A stretch of 64,000 nt of DNA from Symsagittifera roscoffensis (Eukaryota > Xenacoelomorpha > Acoela > Convolutidae), in assembly GCF_963678635.1 (NCBI RefSeq), contig NC_087064.1, forward strand, positions 16,545,802-16,609,801, written 5' to 3'. Under the pieces are notes generated by a model that ran no database searches, had not been told where the DNA came from, and saw only the letters and a list, made by a program, of their open reading frames with translations. Each line of letters begins with the position of its first letter. Positions within the stretch are counted from its first letter, which is position 1. Below are positions 32,135-41,901 of this stretch, one piece after another. The position numbers were made by a program, and so were the translations under genes.

Positions 32135-32798
32135 TAACCCCTCCCCCATTTTGTCAACTCCGCGTCTCTGCCGTGTTGATTTTCGCGTCGCCATTTCGTG
32201 CTGATTTTTATTGCGTTTTCCACCGACGGATCGTGGTGAGTTCACACTAACTGACGGTACATCCTGTCCTTCGTTCGCCGCACCTGTGGTTGGTTCCCTT
32301 TGTCCGATTTCCCACTCACTATCGTAGTCGTCGTCGTCGTCCTCGCTCTCGTCCGCCGAGTATTCCACTATTCGCTGTTTTGTTGATTTTCTTGCATTTT
32401 CCATTGCGGTTCGGCCCTTCTCCGCTTTTCGCTTAAATTTATTCGAATCGCTTGGGGCCGGTGTACTGGTTACGTTTCTACTCGGTCCAGGGCTGCACTC
32501 CTCGCTTCTATTCCCAATTAGGCTTTCTTCAGCCGCCGATCTAAAAGACACACCACCCCGCCTTAGTAACGACCCTTTTTCCATTTGCACCGTATGTTTA
32601 GTCATTTTTTCAATTTTTAATGGCAAAAGTTTATACCTCCTTGGGTCCTTCGGATCCGTCTTCCCGGTCCTCTGATACACCGTCGTGGAACTTTTTTTAT
32701 GCTTTTTCAGCCATGTTGGGGTCTTGGGAGGGCCTAGTTCCTTGGGGTCCACAACTTCCGGAGCCTTGGGATCCGTTACCACGTCATCGTCCAAAATG
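32132..32798 (-). pseudogene. Gypsy-2 pol tail, duplicated fragment
   Basis: About 220 residues: a Pro/Lys-rich start, an acidic DESEDDDDDYDSEWE stretch and a basic end (RKSTRQRRGVDKMGEGL). The upstream integrase is absent because Polinton sequence begins at 32799. Confidence 0.85.
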
Positions 32799-33109
32799 TA
32801 ACCAATGAACGTTTTATTCGAATTTTGAATGGGGATAATGCTGCTGAATTTTCAAAAATCAATGATATTATTTTGAGTGGGTATGGTCGATTAGAGATTG
32901 ATTCAAATACTTTGTTTGTTAAATTTATAATGGAGAAGAAATACAATTTTTGAAAAATATTTGTGAGATAATTCCAGCGGGATGTGTTCTAGCAACCATA
33001 AAACATGTTTTTTGTTAAAAAAAAATCAATTATAAATCATTAAAGAAATGCAACAGTATCACAAAGTTATAACATCATATGTTTAGCAAAACGCATCATG
33101 TCATGGTCG

Positions 33110-33526
33110 TTAACCTTGAAACCTATAGAAAATTATAACATGAGCAACATAAATACAATAAAGTCCGCACAAGACCGAGTTAGCTGATTGGATTGGCTTA
33201 TTCATCAGTATTTGGTTTCCCTCATGGATAGAACGTCTCATATTTTTGTATACATGTGGATAGTTGTGTAGGCTTCGTCCAAGAGGATCTGCAAAAAAGA
33301 TTTGACCACCAGCTTGAGCAAACAGTAACCAATGAGTTCCTGGCTGGTCTGAGTTTGATGCGTTGACTATCATGAAAGTATTGTCGCGTTTCAATATTGT
33401 ATTAAATGCTAAGTTAGCGGAAAAAATGCCGCGAAATCGATGTTTCAAATGTTTGCATCGGTTAATAAGCTCAATAATCTGCAAATTGTCAATTTTTCCC
33501 CGATTCAATTCATTAGAGTGTTTTAG
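33110..33526 (-). CDS. adenain-like cysteine protease (copy 2)
   Basis: Same protein as at 30975-31391, with His, Asp and Gln/Cys motifs intact and a few substitutions. The same absence of an ATG applies. Neither copy shows an internal stop. Confidence 0.75.
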   Translation of the reverse strand, partial: LKHSNELNRGKIDNLQIIELINRCKHLKHRFRGIFSANLAFNTILKRDNTFMIVNASNSDQPGTHWLLFAQAGGQIFFADPLGRSLHNYPHVYKNMRRSIHEGNQILMNKPIQSANSVLCGLYCIYVAHVIIFYRFQG

Positions 33527-33818
33527 CTATTTTTCTATCGGAACGCACGTAAATTGTTGATGCACGCTCTCCCATGAAAAGTAACTCTACATTTTCTCCC
33601 AGCGGTGCATCAAACTTCAGTTCTACTGAAATGGTGCAATTGGTCAATTCAGGATGAATAAAGTCGTGTGAAGCCTCCTGAGTAGATGTGAGATCAAATG
33701 CCATAAAATAATGATTGTGATAATTAGCCAAACTGATTCCACGACTATTGTTAAAAACAAAGTCTAGAGCTTCCAATGTGTTATAGTATATTCTTTTGTT
33801 ATCAGTCGTTGACACAGG
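33513..33818 (-). pseudogene. capsid-like gene fragment (copy 2)
   Basis: Copy of 31378-31683 with minor changes (FF to YF; V to I near the end). It is truncated at the same LTR border. Confidence 0.6.
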
Positions 33819-34269
33819 TGTTAAAGTCGTAAGCTTGGCAATTCAAAAAGGTTGTTAATAAGTTTTATTGTAGGCAAACTGTTAGGCATCAAATCGAAAT
33901 CTTACTGCACTCTTTTATTTCAGATCCCATCGGACATTAGAAATCGCAAGGTCAAAACAGCAGGTCCCCAGACAGAAAGAAGAATTGATAGCACTTACAT
34001 AAACTCAAACTGGTGTCTATCTAGAAGAATTGATAGCACTTACATAAACTCAAAACTGGTCCCTATATCATTCGGGCAACCACAAATAAATTTTAGCGTA
34101 AATAAAATTTATCAACTTTATGTTACTGTTTTGTATTGTATAAATGTACTAGTTAAGTTTTTAGTCTTCGTTGAGTTTTCTCACCCGCCAAACCTCTCTT
34201 AAGGTTTACTTTTCACCTTTTTTTTCTCTTCTTGTCAATTCCATTATTTATGTTCTATGCGGTGGATCA
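33819..34269 (-). repeat. Gypsy-2 3' LTR, tandem copy 2
   Basis: 451 bp, matching 31684-32134 with few differences. It follows the pol stop and a purine tract (GGGGGAGGGG). Confidence 0.88.
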
Positions 34270-37139
34270 TAACCCCTCCCCCATTTTGCCAACTCCGCGT
34301 CTCTGCCGCGTTGATTTTCGCGTCGCCATTTCGTGATGATTTTTATTGCGTTTTCCACCGACGGATCGTGGTGAGTTCACACTAACCGACGGTACATCCT
34401 GTCCTTCGTTCGCCGCACCTGTGGTTGGTTCCCTTTGTCCGATTTCCCACTCACTATCGTAGTCGTCGTCGTCGTCCTCGCTCTCGTCCGCCGAGTATTC
34501 CACTATTCGCTGTTTTGTTGATTTTCTTGCATTTTCCATTGCGGTTCGGTCCTTCTCCGCTTTTCGCTTATATTTATTCGAATCGCTTGGGGCCGGTGTA
34601 CTGGTTACGTTTCTACTCGGTCCAGGGCTGCACTCCTCGCTTCTATTCCCAATTAGGCTTTCTTCAGCCGCCGATCTAAAAGACACACCACCCCGCCTTA
34701 GTAACGACCCTTTTTCCATTTGCACCGTATGTTTAGTCATTTTTTCAATTTTTAATGGCAAACGTTTATACCTCCTTGGGTCCTTCGGATCCGTCTTCCC
34801 GGTCCTCTGATACACCGTCGTGGAACTTTTTTTATGCTTTTTCAGCCATGTTGGGGTCTTGGGTGGGCCTAGTTCCTTGGGGTCCACAACTTCCGGAGCC
34901 TTGGGATCAGTTACCACGTCATCGTCCAAAATGATTGGAGCTTTCCTATTTTGAGGGGCGTACACTAAGTCACTTCTCTTCTCCCAATCTAGGGTAAGTT
35001 CAACTTCTGGGAGGTTTCCCGCCTTGTCTAAACCAGATAACTTTTGATTAACGAACTGTTCCAAAATAGGTTTTTCACTGACGGCTTTTTCGTTAAGTTT
35101 CGCAGTGCCGTATTTGCTTCTCGACCATGGTATGCTTCGAACGGCGTTAGTTTAGTTTTAGCGTGTGGCACGAAACGTAATGCACTAAGCGCACGGGATA
35201 TCGTCTCCCCAAACTTGTAGTTTTTATTTTCCTGGAGATAAGTCAACACGTAATTTTTTATCGACCCAATAGTCCGTTCAACCATTCCTGTTGCGCGATG
35301 GTCCCTAACCGGAGATTTAATAAGTTCAATACCTTCGTAGTTACAAAAATTTTGAATTTCGTTAGAGAAAAACCCCGTGGCTTGATCCATGTGCAATTTC
35401 CTTGGGTGTTCATGAGTATTTATGTACTTCCTTAAGAATTTCAATACAGTTTTTGATCTGTTGCTTGAACAAACATACGCCGACGGCCAATGCGAGAAAG
35501 TATCTACTGCTACAAGTACATACTTTTTCCGACCCCTAACATAGTTTACTGGACCCCAGAAGTCTAATTGGACCAAATCATTTGGTTCCTTAGGATCATA
35601 CGTTTCCCCCATGTCATTTTTCGGAATGTCTGGTTTAAGGGCTTTACCTGCTTCTAAGCAACTTTTGCAGTATTTGGCTGTGGCCGCGATATTTCGGTGC
35701 ATAAGGGGAATCCACACGTCCTTTGCCGCGGCGAACATCTTATCCCTCCCATGATGGTTATAATGGAGACGATTCAGAATTGCTGATGATAGGTCCTTCG
35801 GTATTGCTAACCGGCCGTCCATCCACAGGCAATTCTCCTGTACTGCGAAATCGTTATAATGCTGGGCGTAATATTGTCCTAATCTTGTAATAATCTCCTT
35901 TGCTCGTGGGTTCCTGTCTCTGATGTTGTCTCGGATGGTCTTCATAATTGGGTCTTTTTCAATATTTGCTTCGATTAATTTTAAATTCAAAACTTTCGGG
36001 TGTTCAATTTTCTTCACTATTTTACTATCCGACGGCACTATGGAATAGATCCATTTTTCATTTTGTACAAGTGGGTACGATAAACCGGGGAACTGATGTG
36101 GAAAAGATATAATTGTATTTAGTTTTTTAGAATTAGTTTGTTTGGTATCAAGTTTTTCAGGTGGTATCATTTCAATATCGGAATCCGAGCTAACGCTAGG
36201 AGGTTGACTTAGGCGGTTTAGCACAACATTTAGATTAACATTTCCTGAATTAGTTGATGTGTTGACTATTGCCGAAGTTGGAGGATCATTCTTTTCTGGC
36301 GAATTACTCATGTTATTTCTCTCGGATTTGCTACTGTATATTTTCAAAGTAACTGGCTTTTCACTATAATCTTTACTACTGTAAATTTTTAAAGTAGGTG
36401 GCTTTTCACTGTAATCTTGTAAGACGCATGGTTCGCAACTGTAAATTTTCGACACAGAAGGCTTGCACTTGTAATTAGTTGAAATGAAAGGGTTTCGAGA
36501 GTATTGAATCAATTTTTTGTGTTTGCAACTGTAATTTAAGCAATGAGAACAAAGTCTGAATCTCGTTCTTCGGTATTTGCATATTTCCTCCGGTATGCAA
36601 ATATCTTGACGCTGATTGGTTAACCGTCGGTTGCATGTAAAAACGCCCTCTATTGAGCGTTTGTGCTCACGGTGAAAATTTGCATAATCGTATTTTCTTT
36701 CATTCTCATTGGATGAAACTGCTTTCGTTGTGTCGAAACATGATTGTACGCCCCCTACCGTCGGTTTTCGCTGAATGTTGTTCACTTCTTGACCCCTAGG
36801 CTTCATTTTATCCTTGGGCCTCAACGCCGCGTTTATCATTCTTATCTTTGCTACTGTAAAATTTTCATCGTAATGACTTGTCTCGGGTGCCTCTGCGGAC
36901 GGAAACCGAGACAGATAGTCAGCCATCCCCATTTTTGACCCTTGTCGATGTTCAACTTTAAAATCGTATGGCACCAGGCGATCATACCATCGAGTTAAGC
37001 GACTGAAAAATGTTTTATTTCCTTTTGGTGACGAATTCAACAATGTAAGTAGCGCTTTATGATCAGATATCACTGTGAAATACCGACCTTATATATAATT
37101 CGGAAAATGTTCCGTGGCCCACACTACCGCGAAGAATTC
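34267..37139 (-). pseudogene. Gypsy-2 RNase H end, spacer, integrase and tail
   Basis: The frame 35028-37073 begins in RNase H (ISDHKALLTLLN, MGMADYLSRFPS). It then has a spacer of about 270 residues containing a Cys/His cluster (CSHCLNYSCKH) and a duplicated DYSEKP-TLKIYSSK motif. The integrase follows: an HHCC region (RLHYNHHGRDKM ... CKSC), catalytic Asp in LVQLDFWGPV, Asp in LHMDQATGFF and Glu in TGMVERTIGSI. The tail frame 34267-35064 is Pro/Asp/Glu-rich and ends RQRRGVGKMGEGL. A frameshift near 35040 and a TAA in RNase H just before 37073 break it. Confidence 0.88.
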
Positions 37140-38306
37140 TAATTCGTTTGTGGAGTATTTTTTTCAGCCGGATTAAGATAACGAGATGCAAACGAAATCG
37201 GATGCCACCCGGATGCGCCATACTGTTCTAAGACGGCCCCTAGGCCATTGTGGCTAGCGTCACAAATGATTCTAGTTTCACGGTGAATGTCGAAATGTCG
37301 TAATTCGACAATTATTTCCACAAACGATTTTAATTGTTGGAACGCATTTTTGCAAACGGGTGTCCAGACAAAATCGTTATTTTGGCTCAGTAGTGGCCTT
37401 AACGGTGCGCTTAACTCGGCAAGTTTGGGTAAAAATTTGTGTAAGCTGTGTAACGAACCCATCAAGGATTTCAACTGCTTTCGAGATTTTGGGGTTTTCA
37501 AGTCTTCTATTGCTTGTGTTTTCCTACTCAGGGCGTTATACCACTTTCCCCAATTCGAAATCCAAGCCATTCGCACTCAGTTTTCGCAAATTCGCATTTT
37601 CGCAATTTTAACGCGACATTGGAGACGTCCAGTTTTTTTAATATCTTTTCCACAAACGCAATGTGTTCGATTTTAGTTCCTTTTGAAGCAATTAAGATAT
37701 TATCAATAAACGCGTTGGCCTGGGGGAACTCCTTAAGTAAATTATCTATTGTCTTCTGGAATTCCGCCGGCATTGACGTAAGTCCGTAAAATCCGTTTTT
37801 AAAACGATAACTCCCCGTGGATTTTCCGCCGACTAGTGAGAAATTGCATTGCTCGCTTGTTTTTTGTTCTAATGCGACTTGTCCGTACGCATATGTGAAA
37901 TCCAATGTTTAAAGTATACATTCCCCGATTTTTTCTCCGCAATAATCTGACTTACTCCGTCAATTAATTCGTCAATATTCGGCATTTGGTACTTATTTTT
38001 GTGTACCTGTTTATTCAATTCTCTTGATTCTAGTGCTAATTTTATGCTTCCGTCCTTTTTTACTGTAATGACGATAGGAGAGACGAAATACTTATCTGAG
38101 CAGTCTTGTAATTTTATGATATGTCCTTCATTTATCAGCCGATGAATCTCTTTATCCACCTTTTCTTGTAGACTGATTGGCACCCTACGCCCTTTTTGTT
38201 GTATGGGTTTCAAATTTTCAAAAAATTCAGCTCTTACTTTCGCATTCCGGATCTTCCCTATCCTAGTCAATAAATTTGGGTACAACTTACAGAAGTATGT
38301 TTGCAA
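37139..38306 (-). pseudogene. Gypsy-2 reverse transcriptase and start of RNase H
   Basis: RT spans three frames: 37869-38306 (fingers, PIVITVKKDGSIKLALE), 37528-37905 (MDFTYAYGQVALEQ, YGLTSMPAEFQKTID, and motif C read as FIDNIL) and 37139-37576 (thumb and RNase H start ICDASHNGLGAVLEQ). Motif C has Asn where the second catalytic Asp is expected. A single-base loss in an A run near 37160 shifts RNase H. Confidence 0.88.
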
Positions 38307-38339
38307 TTCGTCGTATTCCTCCTCCTCTTGACTGGTCCC

Positions 38340-39088
38340 TTACCCTGTGATTCCCATCACTTTCTTCCTTTGAACTAGCAAGAGACCCAGGGTGCCCATC
38401 AGGTCGCGCCCAAGGATTGATTGATGATTTCCGGATTTTACTGACACCTGCGCTGGTGCTGCCCAGCCATTTAGTGACATCATCACTGTTACCTTCCCTA
38501 GTATGTTTATTCGGTTGTTGTTGTAATCCAGAAATTCCTCCTTTGACGGTTGTAGTTGAATATTTGGTTTTCCTAACGTTGTTTTTAGATCATTTATGCT
38601 GAAGATAGTCACTGGAGATCCACTATCTATCCACAACCACATCTTCTTCCCTGACACCTCCACTTGAACGCGGGCCCCAGGGATCTTTAATTCAGTCTCA
38701 TTTTTCTTCCTTTTTATCGACAATACCATGTAGTCATCCGATCCCGACGTCATGGATTCGTTTTCCTCACACCCCTGCTGATTCACCCACGATACTGGGT
38801 CTTCATTCAATTCATTTACGTTATGCGTACTTTGATGATGCTCATTTTCCTCCCTGAACAATCCAACTCGTCCACGTCCTCTCCATTGGTTAGTACCCCT
38901 TCTAATTCCTCGGCATGTTCGTTCAAAATGTCCCAGTTTTCGGCATGAGTTACATGTTGCTTCTTTTGCAGGACAGCTCGCGATGTGATCCAGGGTAAAA
39001 TTTGGCGCGTCGCAATTGTAGCACCTACGGTTATTTCCGCTTCCCCCACTACTACTTGATCCTTGGGTATATCCTCCACGTCCCGCAA
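38340..39088 (-). pseudogene. Gypsy-2 nucleocapsid knuckle and protease
   Basis: A zinc-knuckle region (CNSCRKLGHFERTC, read across 38816-39088 and the adjoining frame) precedes the aspartic protease, with active site LWIDSGSPVTIF and SILGRDLMGTLGL near its end. Frame changes separate it from gag and RT. Confidence 0.8.
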
Positions 39089-39098
39089 GTCCTCGGCC

Positions 39099-39831
39099 TC
39101 AAAAAAATCCTTGTCCCCTTCTTATATTATTTACTGGTTCCTGTTTTATTGAAATTGGCGGAGCTGATGAAGCTGGTTTTCCCGTATATGATTTGTATGC
39201 GCGCTCACCACGTTTATATGATAAGGCGATCCGGTAAACTTCCTCGGGTAACTTAGTTGATCGTGATAATTCTCGTTGGCAATCCGATTCCCGCATATTC
39301 ATAATGAAAATATCACGAACGTTTTCGGCCGCGTTTGCAAAATCACATCTTCCTGCTAGGGCACTTAGCTCCGCATGAAATTTTTTTTTTAAAGTTTCGT
39401 TCTCACGTTGTTTTCGTCCGTAGAATAGTCCCCGCTCATGAGTTATATTCCTTTCACGTTGGAAAACATTTTGCATCTCATCCAGGTGGGTACCGTTCCG
39501 TTTTAATGTTAACCGTCGGTTTCCTTGCTTTAAATATGCGTTGCGCCTCATCTCCGATACAAAGATGCAAGTTAGACTTTAACTTCTTTTCCGAATCGAG
39601 ACGGTTTTTTCCATTGACTTCTTCAGGCAACGCTGTGATAGCCGCCGCATTTAGAGTACTCGCAAAATAGAAATCATCGGGATCAATGTCGTATTTTGCT
39701 ATCATCCCCCAGTGAAATTTAATTATCCACTCCTCCCAATATACTGGGGGTTCCGGCGTTCGTGTTTCCCAAAATGCTACTATATTTAATGGATTTTTCC
39801 CCCCTCCTTTTTTCTCTGCTGGCTGCGCCAT
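39099..39831 (-). pseudogene. Gypsy-2 gag
   Basis: It starts MAQPAEKKGGGKNPLN at an ATG straddling the LTR/PBS border. It continues with a capsid-like helical region (YWEEWIIKFHWGMIAKYD, AELSALAGRCDFANAA). A frameshift lies near 39500. Length and position match gag of gypsy elements. Confidence 0.8.
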
Positions 39832-39841
39832 GTTAAAGTCG

Positions 39842-40041
39842 NNNNNNNNNNNNNNNNNNNNNNNNNNNNNNNNNNNNNNNNNNNNNNNNNNNNNNNNNNN
39901 NNNNNNNNNNNNNNNNNNNNNNNNNNNNNNNNNNNNNNNNNNNNNNNNNNNNNNNNNNNNNNNNNNNNNNNNNNNNNNNNNNNNNNNNNNNNNNNNNNNN
40001 NNNNNNNNNNNNNNNNNNNNNNNNNNNNNNNNNNNNNNNNN
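39842..40041. other. assembly gap (200 N)
   Basis: It replaces the outer ~440 bp of the Gypsy-2 5' LTR, its target duplication and part of one or more Polinton genes. A round 200 N is too short for the missing LTR alone, so the length is a placeholder. Confidence 0.95.
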
Positions 40042-40229
40042 GTTGGCACTTTATCAACGTAAATTTCTTCATTATCTTTATTTATTTTGACTCTCTCTGA
40101 CTTTTTAATAGCTTCAAGAGATTTTTTCGCTCGCTTAAGTTTGTGTTCGTCCATGAGCTGTAATTGTAACAGGATACGTTCTGTGGATAATGCCTCACTA
40201 AGCTCAACACTTTTTTCCATCTCGTTACC

Positions 40230-40260
<31 letters not shown>

Positions 40261-40547
40261 CCATCATCATCATCGTCTTGAGAAGTGAGAGGGAGAGCTT
40301 GTTTTTGTAAATAGTTTTCTGCTTTGGCAACAATAGGTGGTTCAGGGGTTGAGGGAATGACTGCTGGCGTATCAATAGCTGTTATTGTTGTTGTTCTTGC
40401 TGATTCAATTAGTGGTCTCAAATGGTTCAAATATGATAGTTGCGGTTTCTTGTGTTTAATTGAGTTGTCAAGCAAAATATGTGCTGCATGTGGTTGGTCT
40501 CTGATGTACATATGCTTTGGAATTAGAACAAATTCTTCTGCTGCCAT
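40042..40547 (-). CDS. Polinton acidic protein, 3' end lost in gap
   Basis: The start is at MAAEEFVLIPKHMYIRDQPH (ATG 40545-40547). The N-terminal FVLIPKHMY segment is of the type that opens one of the structural-region genes in Polintons. After about residue 85 comes a run of Asp (encoded by a GAT/ATC microsatellite near 40223-40276), then a Lys/Glu coiled-coil-like region. The C-terminus runs into the N gap at VDKVP. The function is unknown. It follows the small conserved gene on the same strand. Confidence 0.55.
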
Positions 40548-40549
40548 TT

Positions 40550-40826
40550 CTATGCAGTCAAATACTTGAAGCAAAAATAAAGTATTTGTCTGATTAGATA
40601 AAATCCTTGTTTAATTAGTATAATAGCTCGTTTTTTTTCAGGACTCGTTTTTGGATTGATTAAAATTTTGTATGCTGTTTCAAATTTATTGAGGTTTGCG
40701 ATACTGACAGGCACATTTCCGTGGACTACATTGAGCAAGCATTCACAAACAACTGATATGATTTGACTATTTGATGTTTTTTTTTCTAATGAAGCCTCGT
40801 AGTTGAGTTGGGTTCAACTGTACCAT
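40550..40826 (-). pseudogene. small conserved Polinton protein, frameshifted
   Basis: The ATG at 40824-40826 overlaps the 3' end of the ATPase gene in another frame. After about 17 codons an A9 run (40777-40785) shifts the frame, and the conserved core follows: CECLLNVVHGNVPVS, then a Lys-rich region and KQGF near the end. The C-LNV-GNVP-S core with a basic KK...QKGGF end is a hallmark small protein of Polintons and related adintovirus-like elements. Its role is not known to me (a basic virion protein is plausible). With one A fewer the frame would be continuous. Confidence 0.65.
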
Positions 40827-41508
40827 GTGCTGCAGAATAAATAATTTTTTCGCGTTCATTTGTGATGGGTGTCACTTCTGCTCTATCTAAAGGTAAATAG
40901 AAAATTGACGGACCAGGTGGTATTATGTTTGAACAGTATCTGAGACAGTCTGATGTTCGGGGATCTAAATCTACTAATAGATGTCCGAAGCTGTCCTTTG
41001 TAGCCAGTTCATACGATTGACGTAAGAATTTAGGTGCATTAAGTTGCCTTCCGAGGTGATCAAGTTGCTGAATATCACGAGGTGATTTGAATAAAATGAT
41101 GTGAGATGTGTTCAAATCAATGGTTCGGGACCATCGGCTTTGTTGGAATAAATTATGTTTAACATAAATAACATCTAAGCCCCTGTGTCTTCCTGCTGCT
41201 GCTAATTTAACGAATTCTTTATCATTGTATATTTCTTCGCATGAGTCATCAAACACTAACAGAAGGTTTTCAATGTTTCTCAAACGATCGAATCCGTCAA
41301 ATTTTACAAATTCAAGATGAATTCTGCGAGCGTTTAACCCGTCCATAACTACAGGTTGAATATCTTTGTAAAAAAATAACACTCTTTCAAATTTGGGATA
41401 AAATGATCTTCCTGTCAATAGCATGAAAATCAACTCTGTTTTTCCGGATCTTGACGGTCCTACAACTGCCATAAACAGTTTTGTCGACGTATCAATAATT
41501 TTATTCAT
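40786..41508 (-). CDS. Polinton packaging ATPase (FtsK/HerA superfamily)
   Basis: The start is the ATG at 41506-41508, which overlaps the stop of the upstream gene as ATGA. The open frame continues further up but without need. Walker A is VVGPSRSGKT, Walker B is LLLVFDD, and the conserved KHNLFQQSRWSR and ILFKSPRD motifs of the A32/Polinton genome-packaging ATPases are present. About 240 residues, a normal length, with no internal stop. It would pump DNA into capsids. It is the best-preserved gene of this Polinton. Confidence 0.93.
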   Translation of the reverse strand: MNKIIDTSTKLFMAVVGPSRSGKTELIFMLLTGRSFYPKFERVLFFYKDIQPVVMDGLNARRIHLEFVKFDGFDRLRNIENLLLVFDDSCEEIYNDKEFVKLAAAGRHRGLDVIYVKHNLFQQSRWSRTIDLNTSHIILFKSPRDIQQLDHLGRQLNAPKFLRQSYELATKDSFGHLLVDLDPRTSDCLRYCSNIIPPGPSIFYLPLDRAEVTPITNEREKIIYSAAHGTVEPNSTTRLH

Positions 41509-41783
41509 ATCCTTGGGTTTAGTAGCACGTACCCAACTAAACCAGACAAAATTGAAAACCAAACTGACGTTTCTTCACAGCTTATTTGCGTCCAAGAAAG
41601 TTTATAGATGCAAAAAGTAAGTAAAATGAAAATTAAAATCATTTGAGACATAAAAACTACTTCTGATCTGGGGACTGTAACATCATTACAAAACTTCCAA
41701 GATTTTTGTTCAGTGATTGTTTGATCATAAGCAAAATCGGTAACTATAGTAGCATCAGGCTCATCAATAGCTAATTCAGTCAT
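41505..41783 (-). CDS. small two-helix membrane protein
   Basis: 92 residues with an ATG start at 41781-41783. There are two hydrophobic helices, about residues 47-62 (MILIFILLTFCIYKL) and 73-89 (FSILSGLVGYVLL), and an acidic N-terminal region without a signal peptide. The stop overlaps the ATPase start (ATGA), so the two are probably translationally coupled or independently spliced. Small membrane proteins near the ATPase are usual in capsid-forming elements, but I do not recognise the family. Confidence 0.65.
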   Translation of the reverse strand: MTELAIDEPDATIVTDFAYDQTITEQKSWKFCNDVTVPRSEVVFMSQMILIFILLTFCIYKLSWTQISCEETSVWFSILSGLVGYVLLNPRI

Positions 41784-41901
41784 TCAGTTGTTCGATTTAT
41801 ATTTCTCTCTCTAATTGGTTCTTTCTAACTCCTCTCTATCTATAACACTAGTTTCTTAATGAGAATGAAAAAACGTGTTCTTGTCATAAAATATGTATTA
41901 T

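Larger units (their letters stand above)
30431..32565. repeat. 2135-bp tandem unit, copy 1
   Basis: The unit consists of Gypsy-2 pol-tail part a (30431-30663), Polinton protease/capsid segment (30664-31683), Gypsy-2 LTR (31684-32134) and pol-tail part b (32135-32565). It is nearly identical to 32566-34700, and part a occurs a third time at 34701-34933. Left of 30431 the sequence is Polinton (upstream of the polyQ gene). Confidence 0.93.
32566..34700. repeat. 2135-bp tandem unit, copy 2
   Basis: Second full unit with the same composition as 30431-32565. It is joined at its right to the authentic Gypsy-2 pol gene. The constant 2135-bp offset holds for every shared landmark I checked (protease, capsid fragment, LTR, pol stop). 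Confidence 0.93.
33819..39841 (-). mobile_element. Gypsy-2, Ty3/gypsy element inserted in the Polinton
   Basis: In element sense it has gag, zinc knuckle, DSG protease, RT, RNase H, a long spacer, integrase, an acidic/basic tail and the 3' LTR (33819-34269). Only the last 11 nt of the 5' LTR are visible (39831-39841) before the N gap. PBS TGGCGCAGCCAGCAG is shared with Gypsy-1, so the two belong to related lineages. Several frameshifts and a stop inactivate it. Confidence 0.92.
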
